Positions 1 to 12,900 of a stretch of DNA of 64,000 nucleotides are shown piece after piece. A program made the position numbers and the translations under genes. Every line of letters starts with the position of its first letter. The stretch's first letter is position 1. The notes under the pieces are model-generated. The model did not search any database. It was not told where the DNA came from and saw only the letters and a program-made list of their open reading frames with translations. The stretch covers positions 11,775,249 through 11,839,248 of the forward strand of contig OX393574.1 in the NCBI GenBank assembly GCA_947652115.1. Reading direction: 5' to 3'. The stretch comes from Blastomussa wellsi. Lineage: Eukaryota; Cnidaria; Anthozoa; Scleractinia; Plerogyridae.

Positions 1-105
1 CTGACATTTCATTCTAGGTATGAATACATTTTTTTTATTTTCGCTCAGAATCTACTTTGTCTTCCAGTTTTGGGAGATCTTTGGCTGCTAGAGTCCTAGA
101 GACAT

Positions 106-326
106 TAGGGACCTTCAGATCAAAGTACGAGTACAAAATCGAGCGACTTTCGAATTTCAATTCAGTTATTCTCCCAGAAGCCTCACTCTTCCCAGTTGCT
201 AACCAGTTGAAAAGAAGACTGTCAGTGCAAGATTGCTGTAAAATGCGAAAGCATAGACACGAGAACTCAGATGAAAAGTCGTACTTGTACTTATCTCATA
301 CTCGTACTCCAATCTGAAGGTCCCTA
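106..326. mobile_element. MITE-like element with short inverted ends
   Basis: The left end TAGGGACCTTCAGAT and the right end ATCTGAAGGTCCCTA are exact inverted copies. Beyond them, AGTACGAGTA on the left mirrors TACTCGTACT on the right, with a small mismatch between. The 221-bp body has no credible reading frame. This is the structure of a non-autonomous DNA transposon; I cannot name its family. Confidence 0.7.
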
Positions 327-1139
327 TTGGACGACTAGAGCCCGACTACAACGTACATGTACCAAAACTTGTTCGTGTGTACGCTTCCATGTCAAACTGT
401 CATGACTGTTACGATATATGACTATCTCAGCTTCCAAAATTTAACCTCATGGTTTCATTTTTGTATACGCTCTTTTGGTTGCCAAGATGATTGTAAAGGA
501 TTCGAGTCCTGCTCAGCCACAATAAATTCTGATTGGATTCGAATGATTTTTCATTTGGTTACCGCGTTGTTTGATGGACTACCCCGGGTACCCCATCTTG
601 GTGTCTCAGTTAAGGTTTTTGTGAGCTTAAAACTGGAAAATGTAATTGTTTGCTGATTCCCAGGGAACCGAAAATGAAAAAATTGCATTTATACCTCTAA
701 TTAAATTTGGTGCCTTCTTTGTCTAACATGTTTTCTACCGCACCAGCTTGGACTGAGCCGCAGACCTGCAACTTCATTTCACATTTATATATCTGGTCAG
801 GATGAGCCACAAAGAGAATATTACAAAGAAAAGAAAGCGGTTTTTGGATTTCAATCTTTTTGTTTCAATTTTTTTTGGCCGTTTCGGTGTTTTGTTTCGG
901 TGTTTCGCCGTTTAGTAATGCCCATAGACAGGCCATTTAAATGTGCAGTATGTTCAGTTAATGCTGTTGCTGTTAATAGATCAGACCAATTCCAAAATAT
1001 TAAAATTCTAACATGGTGCCGAGGGTTGTTGGACTAAAGCAAAAGAAATTATTCAGACATTCATCCCTGAGCCTCGGTGCAAAATCTTTTGTTTTATTCC
1101 CCAAGCCTCAGCTGGAAAGGAAAGTTTCAGGAGTGCTAA

Positions 1140-1380
1140 ATGCAAAAGAAAATCGTAAAGCAAGTCGACAAAGGTACTGATGTATACTCCATTGATGTCA
1201 ATACTAAGTTATCTGTAATGAAGCTAATTCGTGCCCACTGGCTTGGCTTCTATCACCCCCTCTGAAACAAACCCAAAGTTGTAAGGAAGGGTTTTGAGAT
1301 GGCAGGAATAAGCTGTCACCAATGAACTAGACCCAGAGGATCCTTTTGAAGATCTTGTTGCAAATCATTGAGATTACGAA
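1140..1380 (+). pseudogene. decayed DDE transposase C-terminal fragment
   Basis: Plus-strand translation gives a run around DVNTKLSVMKLIRAHW, then a stop, then KPKVVRKGFEMAGI. After a frame change it reads NELDPEDPFEDL. This pattern resembles the C-terminal part of pogo/Tigger-like DDE transposases, from memory of the family. The in-frame stop and frameshift show it is dead. The family call is tentative. Confidence 0.4.
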
Positions 1381-2080
1381 TTGATAAAATTTGCGTTATT
1401 TTCTCTGTGGTGTATCTGTAAAACCTTGAGGGTGCAGTAAAATAATCATTTTCACAGATGTTGTTTCAATCTATAATCATGGTCAGAAATTTTTGTCGAA
1501 ATTCGTCCGAAATGAGACAAAAGCATCCGAAAAATAAAATATAATGTCCAAATTTTCTTTGGAAGTAATGTATATCGTATTTGGGATGTCATGCTTCAAT
1601 ATAACGCAGCAAATTAGGAAATAACTGGCCCATCTATTAAAGCCATAGGGAAAGCATGAGTCTCAGGGAAACCTCAGATTATTTGTGTTTGATCCATCAT
1701 CGTGTTTCACTTTGGCAAGATTTTAACCAAAGCTATACTTTCTCAAACAAAAAAATCGCTCACGATTTTAACATTCCAAAAATTAAAAGCACCAAGTCAA
1801 TCAAAACTGTTTAACCCTGGAAATACATTATATTCAAAATTATGCTGTAGATTTTTAATACCTTTAAATATCCCATTTTTTCAGGAATTTAAATTCATCA
1901 CATCACCAGTCATCCATGAAATACAAATTTCTGAATTACAATGAAGAATTTGCTGTATTTTGGGGTTGAAAAAAGGCCACGATGTCGAAAATAAACAAAA
2001 ATAAATAGCACAACAAAAACAAGTACAACAAACCCGCGGATTCAAAAAGAATTTCTGAAAAATGTCAAAAGACTTCATAC

Positions 2081-2206
2081 CCTCCGCTCATCCGTAGAAA
2101 GATTCACTGTTCTTACGGGTGCATGAGGAATGGAATTGTCGCGATCCCGCGGTGGAGGTAGAGGATCTACTGGAAGCCCATCACAAATTTCTTTCAAAGA
2201 CGCCAT
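2081..2206 (-). CDS. UROC1: Urocanate hydratase, first coding exon (partial gene)
   Basis: Urocanase converts urocanate to imidazolone propionate, the second step of cytosolic histidine breakdown, using tightly bound NAD. Only the first 42 codons are visible. The ATG reads leftward from 2206 and the exon ends at a GTATGA donor (phase 0). The peptide begins MASLKEICDGLP and continues PLPPPRDRD and then PHAPVRT. This follows the N-terminus of vertebrate UROC1 almost position for position, including the Cys-x-Gly-Leu-Pro and Pro-His-Ala-Pro-Val-Arg-Thr blocks. The catalytic and NAD-binding parts lie off the left edge. The gene is head to head with HAL: the two ATGs are 537 bp apart on opposite strands. 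The exon is short, but the match has no gap. The main uncertainty is whether the rest of the gene is intact. Confidence 0.85.
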
Positions 2207-2743
2207 TTTGGATGTGATCAGTGATTCCAGCGCTTGTCGTTTTAATATATGCGCGATCAGCGTTTGGGGGTGTGTCGGAGGTGCGTCGGAGGTGTGTCAT
2301 GACGTTGTGCATTGTGATTGGTTGATTCCTTGACACGCTGGTATGTTTTGGCGGCAAACGTGTGAACAGTCATTTCATGCATGTACGGGTTCATTTTATT
2401 CTTTCAGCTTTTGCCAACTGTATTTGCGCTGAATTTTGATCACAATAATTTGTTGGGACAACAGACAACAGTTATGTATATTTGACGGTCAAAATAATTA
2501 TTGTAGCTCACGTCGTAGATTGCCACATCAATTATCGAAACCTGACAGTCAAGTTTTGAACTTGAAGTACGGCCTTATCTAAATATATCTTACCGGTTAT
2601 GGTAGAGTGGTTTGATTATTCATGATTACTTTCGGGCATTTGAAGACTTCAACCTTGCAACCTTCGACGTTTTGACCAAAAAGAACTCTTTTGTGTTGTT
2701 TTGACAATTATAATCAGTGTCTACGACTACGGCAGCACAGAGA
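2207..2743. promoter_or_regulatory. Shared divergent promoter region of UROC1 and HAL
   Basis: The region lies between the UROC1 and HAL start codons and must carry both 5' leaders and core promoters. Visible elements are an inverted CCAAT box (GATTGG, about 2316-2321), a CRE-like TGACG at about 2300, and a short GGTGTGTCGGAGGTGCGTC repeat at about 2266-2297. I see no convincing TATA box placed for either gene. Co-regulation is inferred from the arrangement; the sequence does not prove it. Confidence 0.6.
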
Positions 2744-5723
2744 ATGCGGCTATCTGTTCGACTCTTCGAGAAATGGTATGTCGTTCCCTGCGGCGATGGT
2801 GAAAATTCAATTCAGTGGCTCATAGAAGAAACAATTCGCCGTTCGAATGACGCGAGTGGGTCAAAAAAAGTACATTTCACTGCCCAAAACTTCGAAGCTG
2901 TTTTGGCTCAAGGCGGAGGGAAATTAGATCCAAATGATGCAATAAGCGAGGTACTGAATGGCAACGATTTCGTTCGTCTTTCCGGTAGGTGACTGATTGT
3001 ACGCTGATTTTGTATCAGATAGCTGTTCGATCTCGCGTCAGATTGATCAATTCTCTTTGCATGATTAGAGAATCTGATTAGAGTGTTTATACGTTAGCTA
3101 ACCTGCGATCAGGCTTCTTTCTTGAAAAGAAGAAAGAAAAAAAAAGGTAGGGCATGATCGCAGGGTGTAAGTTGGCTAATACACAAAAAAGTTGTTAGTC
3201 AGCGTTCTCTCTAAGGAGTAAAAAGTGCCCAGTTGGCGAACAGGCCCCTGAACACACCGCCCGAGTGTTCGGGAAGTCCGTCCGCAGGCTACAAGTTGTC
3301 TAAAGGTGTGAACGCAAGTTCTGTTTTTCGATGTGGTCTCCTGGGAGAGAGTTTAAGGTCAAGTTTATGGCATCCATAAACTGATGTTAATCAGACCTGA
3401 GAGACTATCTCAAAGACAAGCAAACACATCTTGCATTGTAACACTTTATTTCAGCAAAACATGTAACACTTTGAGCCTTGTGCCACGCTCTTAGGTAAAC
3501 CCAGTATCATAGGCAACATGCCACTAATTCCCCATCTCAAAGTCCATCTGCAGTCAAAGAACAATCATCCCCTTTAGCTATCACAACAAACCTTTCATTT
3601 CTTAAATAAAGGCCATTCTCATCTACATCTGAATAAGAGAGGTGTATCAATGGTTCCAGTCATTTCTTCCACGTGTCCACCTCATGCCCCTGGTCTTTAG
3701 TTAAGCACACGCTCCTAGTTGGAAGTCAGTCTTCTTGTTGTGCCAAACCTTCGCTACTAATTTTTTTCCCTCCCACCCACCCATGACTGGAACCCTTGAA
3801 CATCACATTTTAACTTCTAGAGATACTACGCTTTAGGACTATCGCTAAACTATTAAGACGAACAATTCATTTTTGTTTGGATCAGAGGCCATTGATAAGG
3901 CTAACGCCATTTGTCTCCAAAAAAGAAGAAAGAAAAAAAAAGCAAGCTTTGACATTGTAATTCAGAGAGTATTGGATAGCTACTGAACATTAATATTCTC
4001 TAACTTTTAACATTATATATATATATAAGATAGATAACTCAGTAGATGAGCTACTCAATTGAGTAGATATGGTTTTTAATACATATGGATTTGAAGATGA
4101 TATGATAATATATGATATGATATATAGGAATATATATATTTTTTTAATATTGTCTTTGAAAAGCCCCCTTGGGGAAAGTCAATAAAGTATGTATGTATGT
4201 ATATATATCGATAATTATATCAGGTACTATCTGTTATAAAAAAAAACATTACACTAGGAAGGCTTACCAATCTGCACAAAAAAAAGAGACAAGCCTTTGA
4301 CCTTGTTATTCAAAGCGCAATTAATAGATACATTGTATTTTCCATGCCTTTTGTTCTTTGTTAATAAAGAATGGTGGCAGGAAAGTGCACTCATTAGCTG
4401 CACTTTACCCCACAGTAAGGCTCTAGCCCACTGGAGACAGGTCCGGAGAAATATCCATTCCATGGTGGCTATCCCCGGTACCACCTGATCTGTACTCCCC
4501 CCAGGAGGGGCTCCCCCTCCTGGTTCCCTCAGTCCCCCGTGGCTGTGGGATATGGGCCTCACCCCTGGAGGCAGGTCTGGAACTTTTTTTCCAGGGTGGC
4601 TACCCCCAGGTACTACCTGATCTGTACTCCCCCCAGGAAGGCCCCCTTCCTGGGCCCCAACTCCCCAATCTCACTTCCCTGCCACCCAAACTTTACCCAC
4701 AACCAGTGTGCTAATTTGGAATAATGTAGTACCCTTTTCGTTAGTGGCATCTCAGACCAAGCCTTGAAAGATGATCATTAATGCAGTGAGAAAGGTTTTC
4801 GCCCTTTGCCTTTGGCAACAGGGAAGATATCAGTGACGTCACCTACTGTTTTTTAATGTACATGTACCAAGCAGAAATATTTTTGCTGGTGAAACATAGA
4901 GCTCTTGTTTAACTTGTTGACAATTTAAATGACAAAAACAATGTTTGTAAACAAATATCTTCCCTATAAGATGTCGCTGCACCCTGATATTTGCAACTAA
5001 AATTTTAAACATGTCTGTTTACAGCAATCTTTTTCTTTTGTTTACATAATTTTTTTTTTGTCAGCAAAAATAATGCAATCTTAAAACTAAATAATTTATT
5101 GTTATATTTTTGCAGCTGTTGGAGCCCCTGTGGAAAATAGCTACACCTTTCAAAATGATACTTTGTATCCAACTGTAGTTTGAATAGAAATAAGAGTACA
5201 TATAGTAATAGTATTAACTTTGGTTATATTTTTATTAGAAACATGTTAGATTGCTTTAAAGGCCATTTCCAGTCCATACTGTGCAGTCTCGGGATTTGTT
5301 TACATTTCTGTTTTGAATCTGTTGATACGTTACACTTTGGCAACTGCGTACATGAAGTTTTTGAGTCCACCATTGCGGGTCGTTTTGTTTGGGAGTTTGC
5401 AATGAGCTTAAACGTCGGTTTGGAATATTGTCAAGGTTCGTTTACTCTTTCTTATTGTTTTGCAAGGATATTGGATGTCAATAATGAAGAAAAAGGTAAG
5501 TTTTTACCAGTAATTTTCATTTTTGATTGTTTACATTTCATTGTGTGAGGCGTTGTGTGAAGCATTTTTATGTGATCTAAATATTTTAAATTTTAATGCA
5601 TTGTTTATCTAGCTATATCGTTACCTATTATGATACTGTACATAGTCTTTTTCTATTAATTTTGTAATAGTAGGTGTCCCCAATTAGCTCTATGAACTAA
5701 ATACATAGACACGGTAATAAAGA

Positions 5724-5756
<33 letters not shown>

Positions 5757-6904
5757 TGTTAAACATTGCAGGCAGAGATTGCGCAGTATGGACTGGAAAT
5801 GACCTTTAACTTTTGGGAGAGGAGAAGCTGCTGAAAGAAGAGAATGTGATCTGCTCTATACTGTACAGATTTTGTCTCCTCCCCTCCCCTCCCAAAACTC
5901 TCTCAAAGCCTCTGAAGAGGAAAGGAGTTGGGGAGGGGAGGGGAGAACTTAATGATTACCTCCCTGCCCTCTCCCTGAAAGCTGACAACAGTGACCACAC
6001 AAGCAAACTCCAGTTTCGAACTGTTTATTGGAGTGGACTGGAGGAGGCCGCGAGGAGGAAACAAAGGCCCCCAAGGGAGGGAGGGAGGTTGAGCAATATC
6101 TGATCGACTGCTGACGAAGCGACAGACAGAGAAGTGCAAACCAAAGTGGCACGTGACTGGAATGAGACAAGAGGGGGAGGGGGGGGGGACAATTAATGAA
6201 CTCCTAGTAGGATTTCACCCAATTATTTTTTCTCAGATTTCCTTGGGGTTGAAATTCTTATGCAAGGCACAGAATACGTTTGGCACCAAATGAAAAATCA
6301 TATTGTATTTTATTGGGAGATGTAACAATTTTATTTACCAAATGCACCAAGGTGTGCAAATGTGCAGTTCGAGAAAATATCCATACGCCCCTCACAAGAG
6401 GGATTGGAAATTCTTGGGGGTGGGTTGGAGGGTGGATTTAAAGAAATGTAGAGTAAAGAAATGTATGGGGCTTAATTGGAATTTCCTGAAGGGTGGGGGG
6501 GGGGGCATAGAAAAAATCCCTTCTGTGGGGGAGGTATGGATAATTCATGCATGGAACTACATAATCCTCCTAGTCTCCACTGGCATAAAAAAGTGCTGTT
6601 CGCTATTATATGTGTCCAGTAGAAATGCATCAGCTTTTTACTACTTCAACTGAAGTTTTGGAAACCAGGTTATACTCTGGTCATATAGGTGTTCAGTTCT
6701 TGTGTTAGTTTATCAAAGCAAACTCACATGCAGCCAGGCATAGGTTATCAATTAGTAAAAGTCCTTGACTTACATGTAATACAACAGAAAGGAAGCGGTG
6801 GGTCAAAATCATGCTCAGGTACATGTCAATCATGATTCTTTTGCGTAACAAGTCAGTAGCTTAACCCTTTAAGCCCCAAGGGGTCTCCCTTTGCGAGTAA
6901 AATT

Positions 6905-6936
<32 letters not shown>

Positions 6937-9900
6937 CACTCTTGGGGAGTAAAGGGTTAATACATGTATGTTGTAGCACAACGGCACAATGTGATTGAGC
7001 CACAAAGAGGATTCAGAAAGCATGGTATGGGCCAAACTTGAATTTCCAGCAGGGCGGAGTGGGAATCAAATGGAACAGAATATTTCCAGAAGCAAATGAC
7101 ATGCTGACTGAAAATATAGGGTATCCCTGATAAATCTGTTCAGCTAAACACAGAGAAATATTGATAGCTTTTTTTTTGTTGTTTAAATCAGCAGGTGTTC
7201 TTTGTAGGTGACAGTTCATTTTAACTTGTGCCCTGCATAAAAAACCTGCTGGGTTTAAATGGCAATCAATATCGTTAAAAATGACTGTTTTATTTTGTAG
7301 TTTGTAGAGCTTGATGGGTGTTCCTTGACAAGTGAAACTCTTGTTTCACTGGGAAATGGCAAACTAAAAATTAAGGTTTGTGAATAAAGCATTTTTTGTG
7401 CAACTGAACACGTGAAATATTTCAAGAATGTTGATTGAGAAGTGACGAATCACAATTAAGCTCAGGACATGCACACAAACTGCAAAACCACAAACTAATT
7501 ACTTTTGCTGTTCGTGGTTTAGCAACACAATAACATTTCATAAATCTTTCTTGCGTTCATGGTTTTCATAGTTTCATTTCACAGTAATAAATATACATGT
7601 AATTATTAAAAAATATATATTTAACAATGGGTGAGTGTGCATGTTCTATCTACTGAGCTATGGAGAACTTATGGTGAGAAGGCCATTTACTTTTTCCTGT
7701 TAGTATCAGCAATGTCAAGGTTCCATATTGTGTAGTGATAATTAAAGAACAGTTTTAACTTTAAAGGCAGTAGGCTCGCAGTGTGTCCAGAGAACTACCA
7801 AGGAAGCTATAATTATTCAGATTCATAAAGGTCTGTAAAACCAACCCTATTATTAGCAACTGAGTGCTGTATTCCTTTACACTTTTTTTTGCAACTACAC
7901 TGCTATTTATTTTGGCATCAAAGAACCTGCAGCTTTTCGTTTGATTTGTTTGTCAGTAGCATTTCACTCACTTTCTAGTCGAGAATACGGAACATTTCTA
8001 CATTTATTATTCAACAAATTGTCACGTGCCCATATACGGTCATGCAGCGATTGTTAACCGTCATCTGTGCTTGACGGGCAGATATTTAACAATTATTCCA
8101 CGAGCGTCTCCTTCGCAGCCGTTATTAGGGTCGTCACGCAATGCTCTTGTAATAATGGCTGCGAAGGCGACTAACGACCGCGCGTTGGATATCAGATGGA
8201 ATAATTGTTTTATTAAAAACGCCCCCCAAAAAATTGTACAAACATTGCAAAAACTGCATTCTTTCACGTGTACACGTACCCTATTTGTAGGTCAATGGTA
8301 TATGAGCTCATATTGCCTCTAAACCAATCAAAACTCAGGAAATGCAATAAACCATAGCTAGTTTTTAATAACCTGCGATATACCTTAAGTAACGATAATT
8401 CGACCGAAGTGCCTTAAAGCGCCGCACAAGGGCAACTTTTCTAGCAGTAAAATGCGCTTCGTTAACAATTTGTTGAATAAGAAACAATTATCCTGCTCAA
8501 TCTTGCGGGATATCGTGTGATTTTAGCCAACTCGGCCTACGGCCTCGTCGGTGGTTTTCGCTGGATAATTGTTTAATATAGCATATTGCGTTTCACCTAC
8601 CAGTACCTTATACTGCACGATTACAAGCTATTAAACTAAGTAATTTTTTATTTAAAGTTTGCAGATCAGTGAGAGTATGGATTCAGTTATTATGTTTGGT
8701 TTTTGTTTTTAGTTGTTGTTTTCTTTTTTTTTTTTTTTTTCAGCTAACTGAAGAGGCAGAGCGCAACGTGAACAAATCACGGGAACTGCTGGACGAGATT
8801 GTTCGTGAAAATAAAGGTATACGCAAGCTAGTACTAGATCCCGGCGCCGCCAGTGGTCTTTCAGGCTTTCTGCAAGGTTTCCAAACTGCGCCAAACCTGA
8901 GGAGCGTGAGAACGTGGATACAAAAAATTTCTGGGAAACGATGCTCGGTAATTTGAAAAGAAAACCCGACAGGCAGCCTCTTGTTTTTTTGGCGTGACTC
9001 AATTTCATTTTTCCACCAAAGACAATTATTTTTAAACAGGAAATAGCACCCAAAAATACTCCAGAATAACTCTCATTCGTAACAGGCTTTGTCATTTTTA
9101 AAGCAGAGCGTTTCCTTGTTTTTTTTTTCTGCAGTTGTCTACGGTGTAACGACAGGATTTGGAAAATTTGCAAGTGTGGTGATTCCCCGAGAAAAACTTA
9201 AGTAAGTATGTGCGTTTAGACTAAAGAAGCAACGAACGAGCGAACGAACGAGCGAGCGAGCGAACGAACGAACGAACGAACGAACGAACGAACGAACGTT
9301 CAAACGAAATAGAGAGCGAAAGAACGAAGGAACGAAAAAACAAACAAACGAAAGAAGGAACGAAAAAAATTTACGAGTGAACGAACTGACCAAATAACGA
9401 ACAGACGAACGATCGAACGAACGAACGAATTTGGAACGAACGAACGAGCGAAAGAACGAAGCACAACTTGATTGACCACCTGTCCATTGAACGGGTTCTG
9501 TAATCAGAACTCGTTTGAAACCAGAATACGTACAGTCGACCAGAAACGACAGGTCTCCGTTTACAGCTATGGGTTATGTTTTTCCAGCTGGAAATGACAT
9601 TGACTTGTTTGAACGCTAAAGCGAGTAAAATGTTTTAGTGCAAACATCAGTAGCAATGGAAAGTTAGCGGGTAGAGTGAAGTTTTAGCAGACCATATTGT
9701 GTTCGTTTAGCTGGGTGTTAGCACACTCTAATCTTAGCTAAAAGAGAAACAATTTAATAATTTTGCAGCACAACGAGGTTCACAATGCAAAAATGGGCGA
9801 AGAGGTATAATTTCTTAAACCTCAAGAACCATACTCTATCCAGCGGAACATACTAACATATAGCTATAGACTAACCCATATATAGAGTACGTACCCCAGA

Positions 9901-12900
9901 AAGGGGTGTTAATCGTTTTTTGTGACTTGCATTCAGGGAACTACAAGTCAACCTTATCAGATCCCATGCCTCAGGTAAGGAAAGATCAACTGAGCTAAAT
10001 TTGAGCAAAATGTAAAAAGAAGTATCAAACAATGAAAAGTAATGAATCAAACTTCAGTTCGCGGAGGTGGTACCAGTCTCCACTCCCCCTCTTCCTCCCC
10101 CCCCCCCCCCCCCTCTACCCCACGAATTAAGTGCATTTGATACTGATGTAATTTTTTCCTTTGTGCTCGTCTTGGTTAAAATTTCTTATCGTTGTTTTCT
10201 GGTGCTTCACAAGGTGTCGGCCGACCTTTGTCCACGGAACACACTCGAATGTTGTTTGCACTGAGGATCAACATCTTGTCAAAAGGTTACAGGTTAGTTC
10301 GAGTCTCAAATGCATCGCTTGCTCCCTTTAAGAAAGTACAAGAAAAAAACACCAGGAAAAATGCTCTTTGCCCCCAACACCATTTAGTTGCAACCGCTAC
10401 ACTAGAGGACCAATAGAAATTACAAGCTTTCGAGGGCTGCTACCGAAAACAGGGGTTAGTAAGCGTTGTTTGGCAATCCTTTAACTCTGAGCTGCCTCGT
10501 ACCCAAACGCGTTCTTAATCTTTTGGGGCAAAGGCTTGAGAACGACTTAGGAAGCGCGCAAAGATCTTTGCGTTTGCGTTCACAAGAAACCTTCCCCGAG
10601 TTCCTTGAGCGCGTGACATTGAGACGCCTGGGTACGAGGTAGCACTCTGAGTTTATAGGAAACGAATGCACACATTCGACTAAACAAATGGTGTAGTGTG
10701 TTGATTATTTTGGCCATTACCTCTTTTAAGTCTATTGTATTTAGTGTCTGAGTTCTACCGAGAACGCCGTAGTGGCAGAAACAAGTTATCAAAATGTTCG
10801 TAGTTTTATCATTTTATCATTATTTTTGCGATCAACAGAAGGCTTAACTATCCTCAATTAAAATGACCGTGCTAACATAGTTGCTGAAATGAAAGTAAAA
10901 TGAAACTTCTCGGGATGTATATTTTCTTATCATATTCTTATTAGTTAAAAAAGTCAATGAAAGCTCGTCTTCGTACAGTAGTTGTTTTCGTAGTCCTACA
11001 ATTTAAAAGTGTTTATTGAAGAAATTCAAACTAATTTTTAACGTAATGATAATCATTTTACATCAGTGGAGAAATAAACCTTGTTCAGTTCTTAACAATC
11101 AATTTGTTTCATCACATTTTGTTGACGTTTCAGTGGAATCTCACTCAAGACGTTGAAACAACTTGTGGCAGCATTTAACGGTACGTCAGCTCTTGTTAAA
11201 ATACATCACTGGCCTTTTTGGTATATTTACATGGTCTTTAAGAACGACTGGAAAACCAAAACAAAGTGATTACATCAAGAAATGCAGATGTGATTTGTTC
11301 GGTTTTTGCTGTTATTGGCTAGACAGTGAGCATGTAACTCGAAATTGTTTCAGCAGCCGATCCGTTGTAAAACGCTCTAAATCTTGCGTTTGTAACAGTT
11401 TTTTTTTTTCGAACCATCTTTACTTTGGCTGTGCCTAATTTCAGTCGCGTCTCCTTAAAATGTCCTAATTGTGGGCGACCAGAGGAGCTCGCAACCGTTA
11501 CCCTAATCTCAACGTTGCTATTACAAACGCTTGCACGGCAGTTTTATGCAGTTTTTCGATTTATTCTCTATTCGAGTGGACTTCCACTAAGAACGTATGG
11601 AATGCAAAGAGCGCAATTTGACTACGTGCGTCACGCGTATTTGGACCTTGGATCACGTGAAACTCACGCATAGCAGCCGTGCCAAGCATGCCATTTTCCG
11701 CCCCCATTCCGCCCCAAGCGAGTAGCGAGAGTGTTGATCCTCCGATGTGTGTAGCGGGAACATCATAAAGAACTGAAAAACCCAGGTTTAAGCGGTTTAC
11801 CAACAAAAACTTTCGAAGACATTTGCATTTTGTCGAATGTGGCCTAAAAGATAACACATTCCTTGCGAATAAATGTCCATCCCCTGTAAAACATTATTTG
11901 TTACTTCTGTTTGATCGTAACAAATGTTCACCCAGACAAAGAAACAAACCTTAATTAATTCCCTCCTTTTCACGACTACACGTTTAGGCTTTCACTTCAC
12001 GATTTACAGCCAGACATGATGTCACATTCTGATCACATGTTAACAGCCGAGTCGGTCTCCACTTGTGAAGTTTATCGCTTATAAGTAACCACAATAAATT
12101 ATTATTCAAATGATAAGGCTGAACACTACATTGATCTCGCCCGCACTACCTAACCTTTAGCTATTACAAGTTGGCGTTCATCCTAAATTAGCCAAACCTG
12201 GTGCTTTGAGTAAATGTGACTTCATTGATGCTTGCTATCTGACTGTATGATCTTTGATGTTGTAAGTTTTTTGCACGTGGGTCAAGCCGTTAGCTAACCG
12301 CTGATTCGTATGTGGATTTTTAGAATCGTGTCTGCCATGGGTTCCTGAGCAGGGTACCGTGGGGGCAAGTGGTGACTTAGCGCCGTTAGCTCATCTGGCA
12401 CTCGGTTTCCTGGGCGAGGGACAAATGTGGAGTCCCAAGAGTGGTTGGGCTGATGCTGGCTTGGTTAGTAAAGGAAAAGTGTGCATTTTTTTCATAGGAA
12501 ATATATAGAAACGTCACGATCCACACCACAAATGACTATATCGTGAGACACACGATAACACTTTTATCTATACTTTATACCACAATGAACAACAACAACC
12601 TTTTACGACAGGCAACATATAAACAAACAGGTCCTCTTCCAAGTACTCCTTCATAGCTTCCATTTTTGTATATAAATGATCACCTGGCATACAATGGTGT
12701 CATTCGCAGACTTTAAAAGTTGGAACAATACCACATGAAAGTACTGCTCAATAGCTTTCATTTGAATGGTCACACACTAGGATTTCAGAGCCACCTTTTA
12801 CAACATAATAAACAGTAACACATGAAAAGTAACTCAATACTGCATTTCCAAGTTCCATTTTACCTCTGTTACAAAACGAGTCTAAGTGCGAAACTATGAA

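Larger units (their letters stand above)
1..2080 (-). other. UROC1 intron 1 (part), repeat-filled
   Basis: This stretch lies downstream, on the minus strand, of the first UROC1 coding exon. I found no second urocanase exon in any minus-strand frame, so I infer it is intron 1. It holds a MITE-like element (106-326) and a decayed transposase fragment on the plus strand (about 1140-1380). Otherwise it is AT-rich DNA without coding signal. Confidence 0.6.
2985..5115 (+). other. HAL intron 1
   Basis: The 2.1-kb first intron contains a hairpin-like repeat (3090-3182), AT-rich microsatellite DNA (about 4010-4215) ending in a LINE-type tail, and a GC-rich local duplication (4425-4690). I see no coding exon in it. 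Confidence 0.8.

Noticed and set aside
2717..2743. GTG as HAL start, nine codons upstream of the ATG
   Set aside because: Non-ATG starts are very rare in animals. The ATG at 2744 gives an N-terminus that aligns with vertebrate histidase.
9139..9393. Arg/Ser/Phe-rich minus-strand frame
   Set aside because: It is a by-product of the (AACG)n microsatellite in HAL intron 5.
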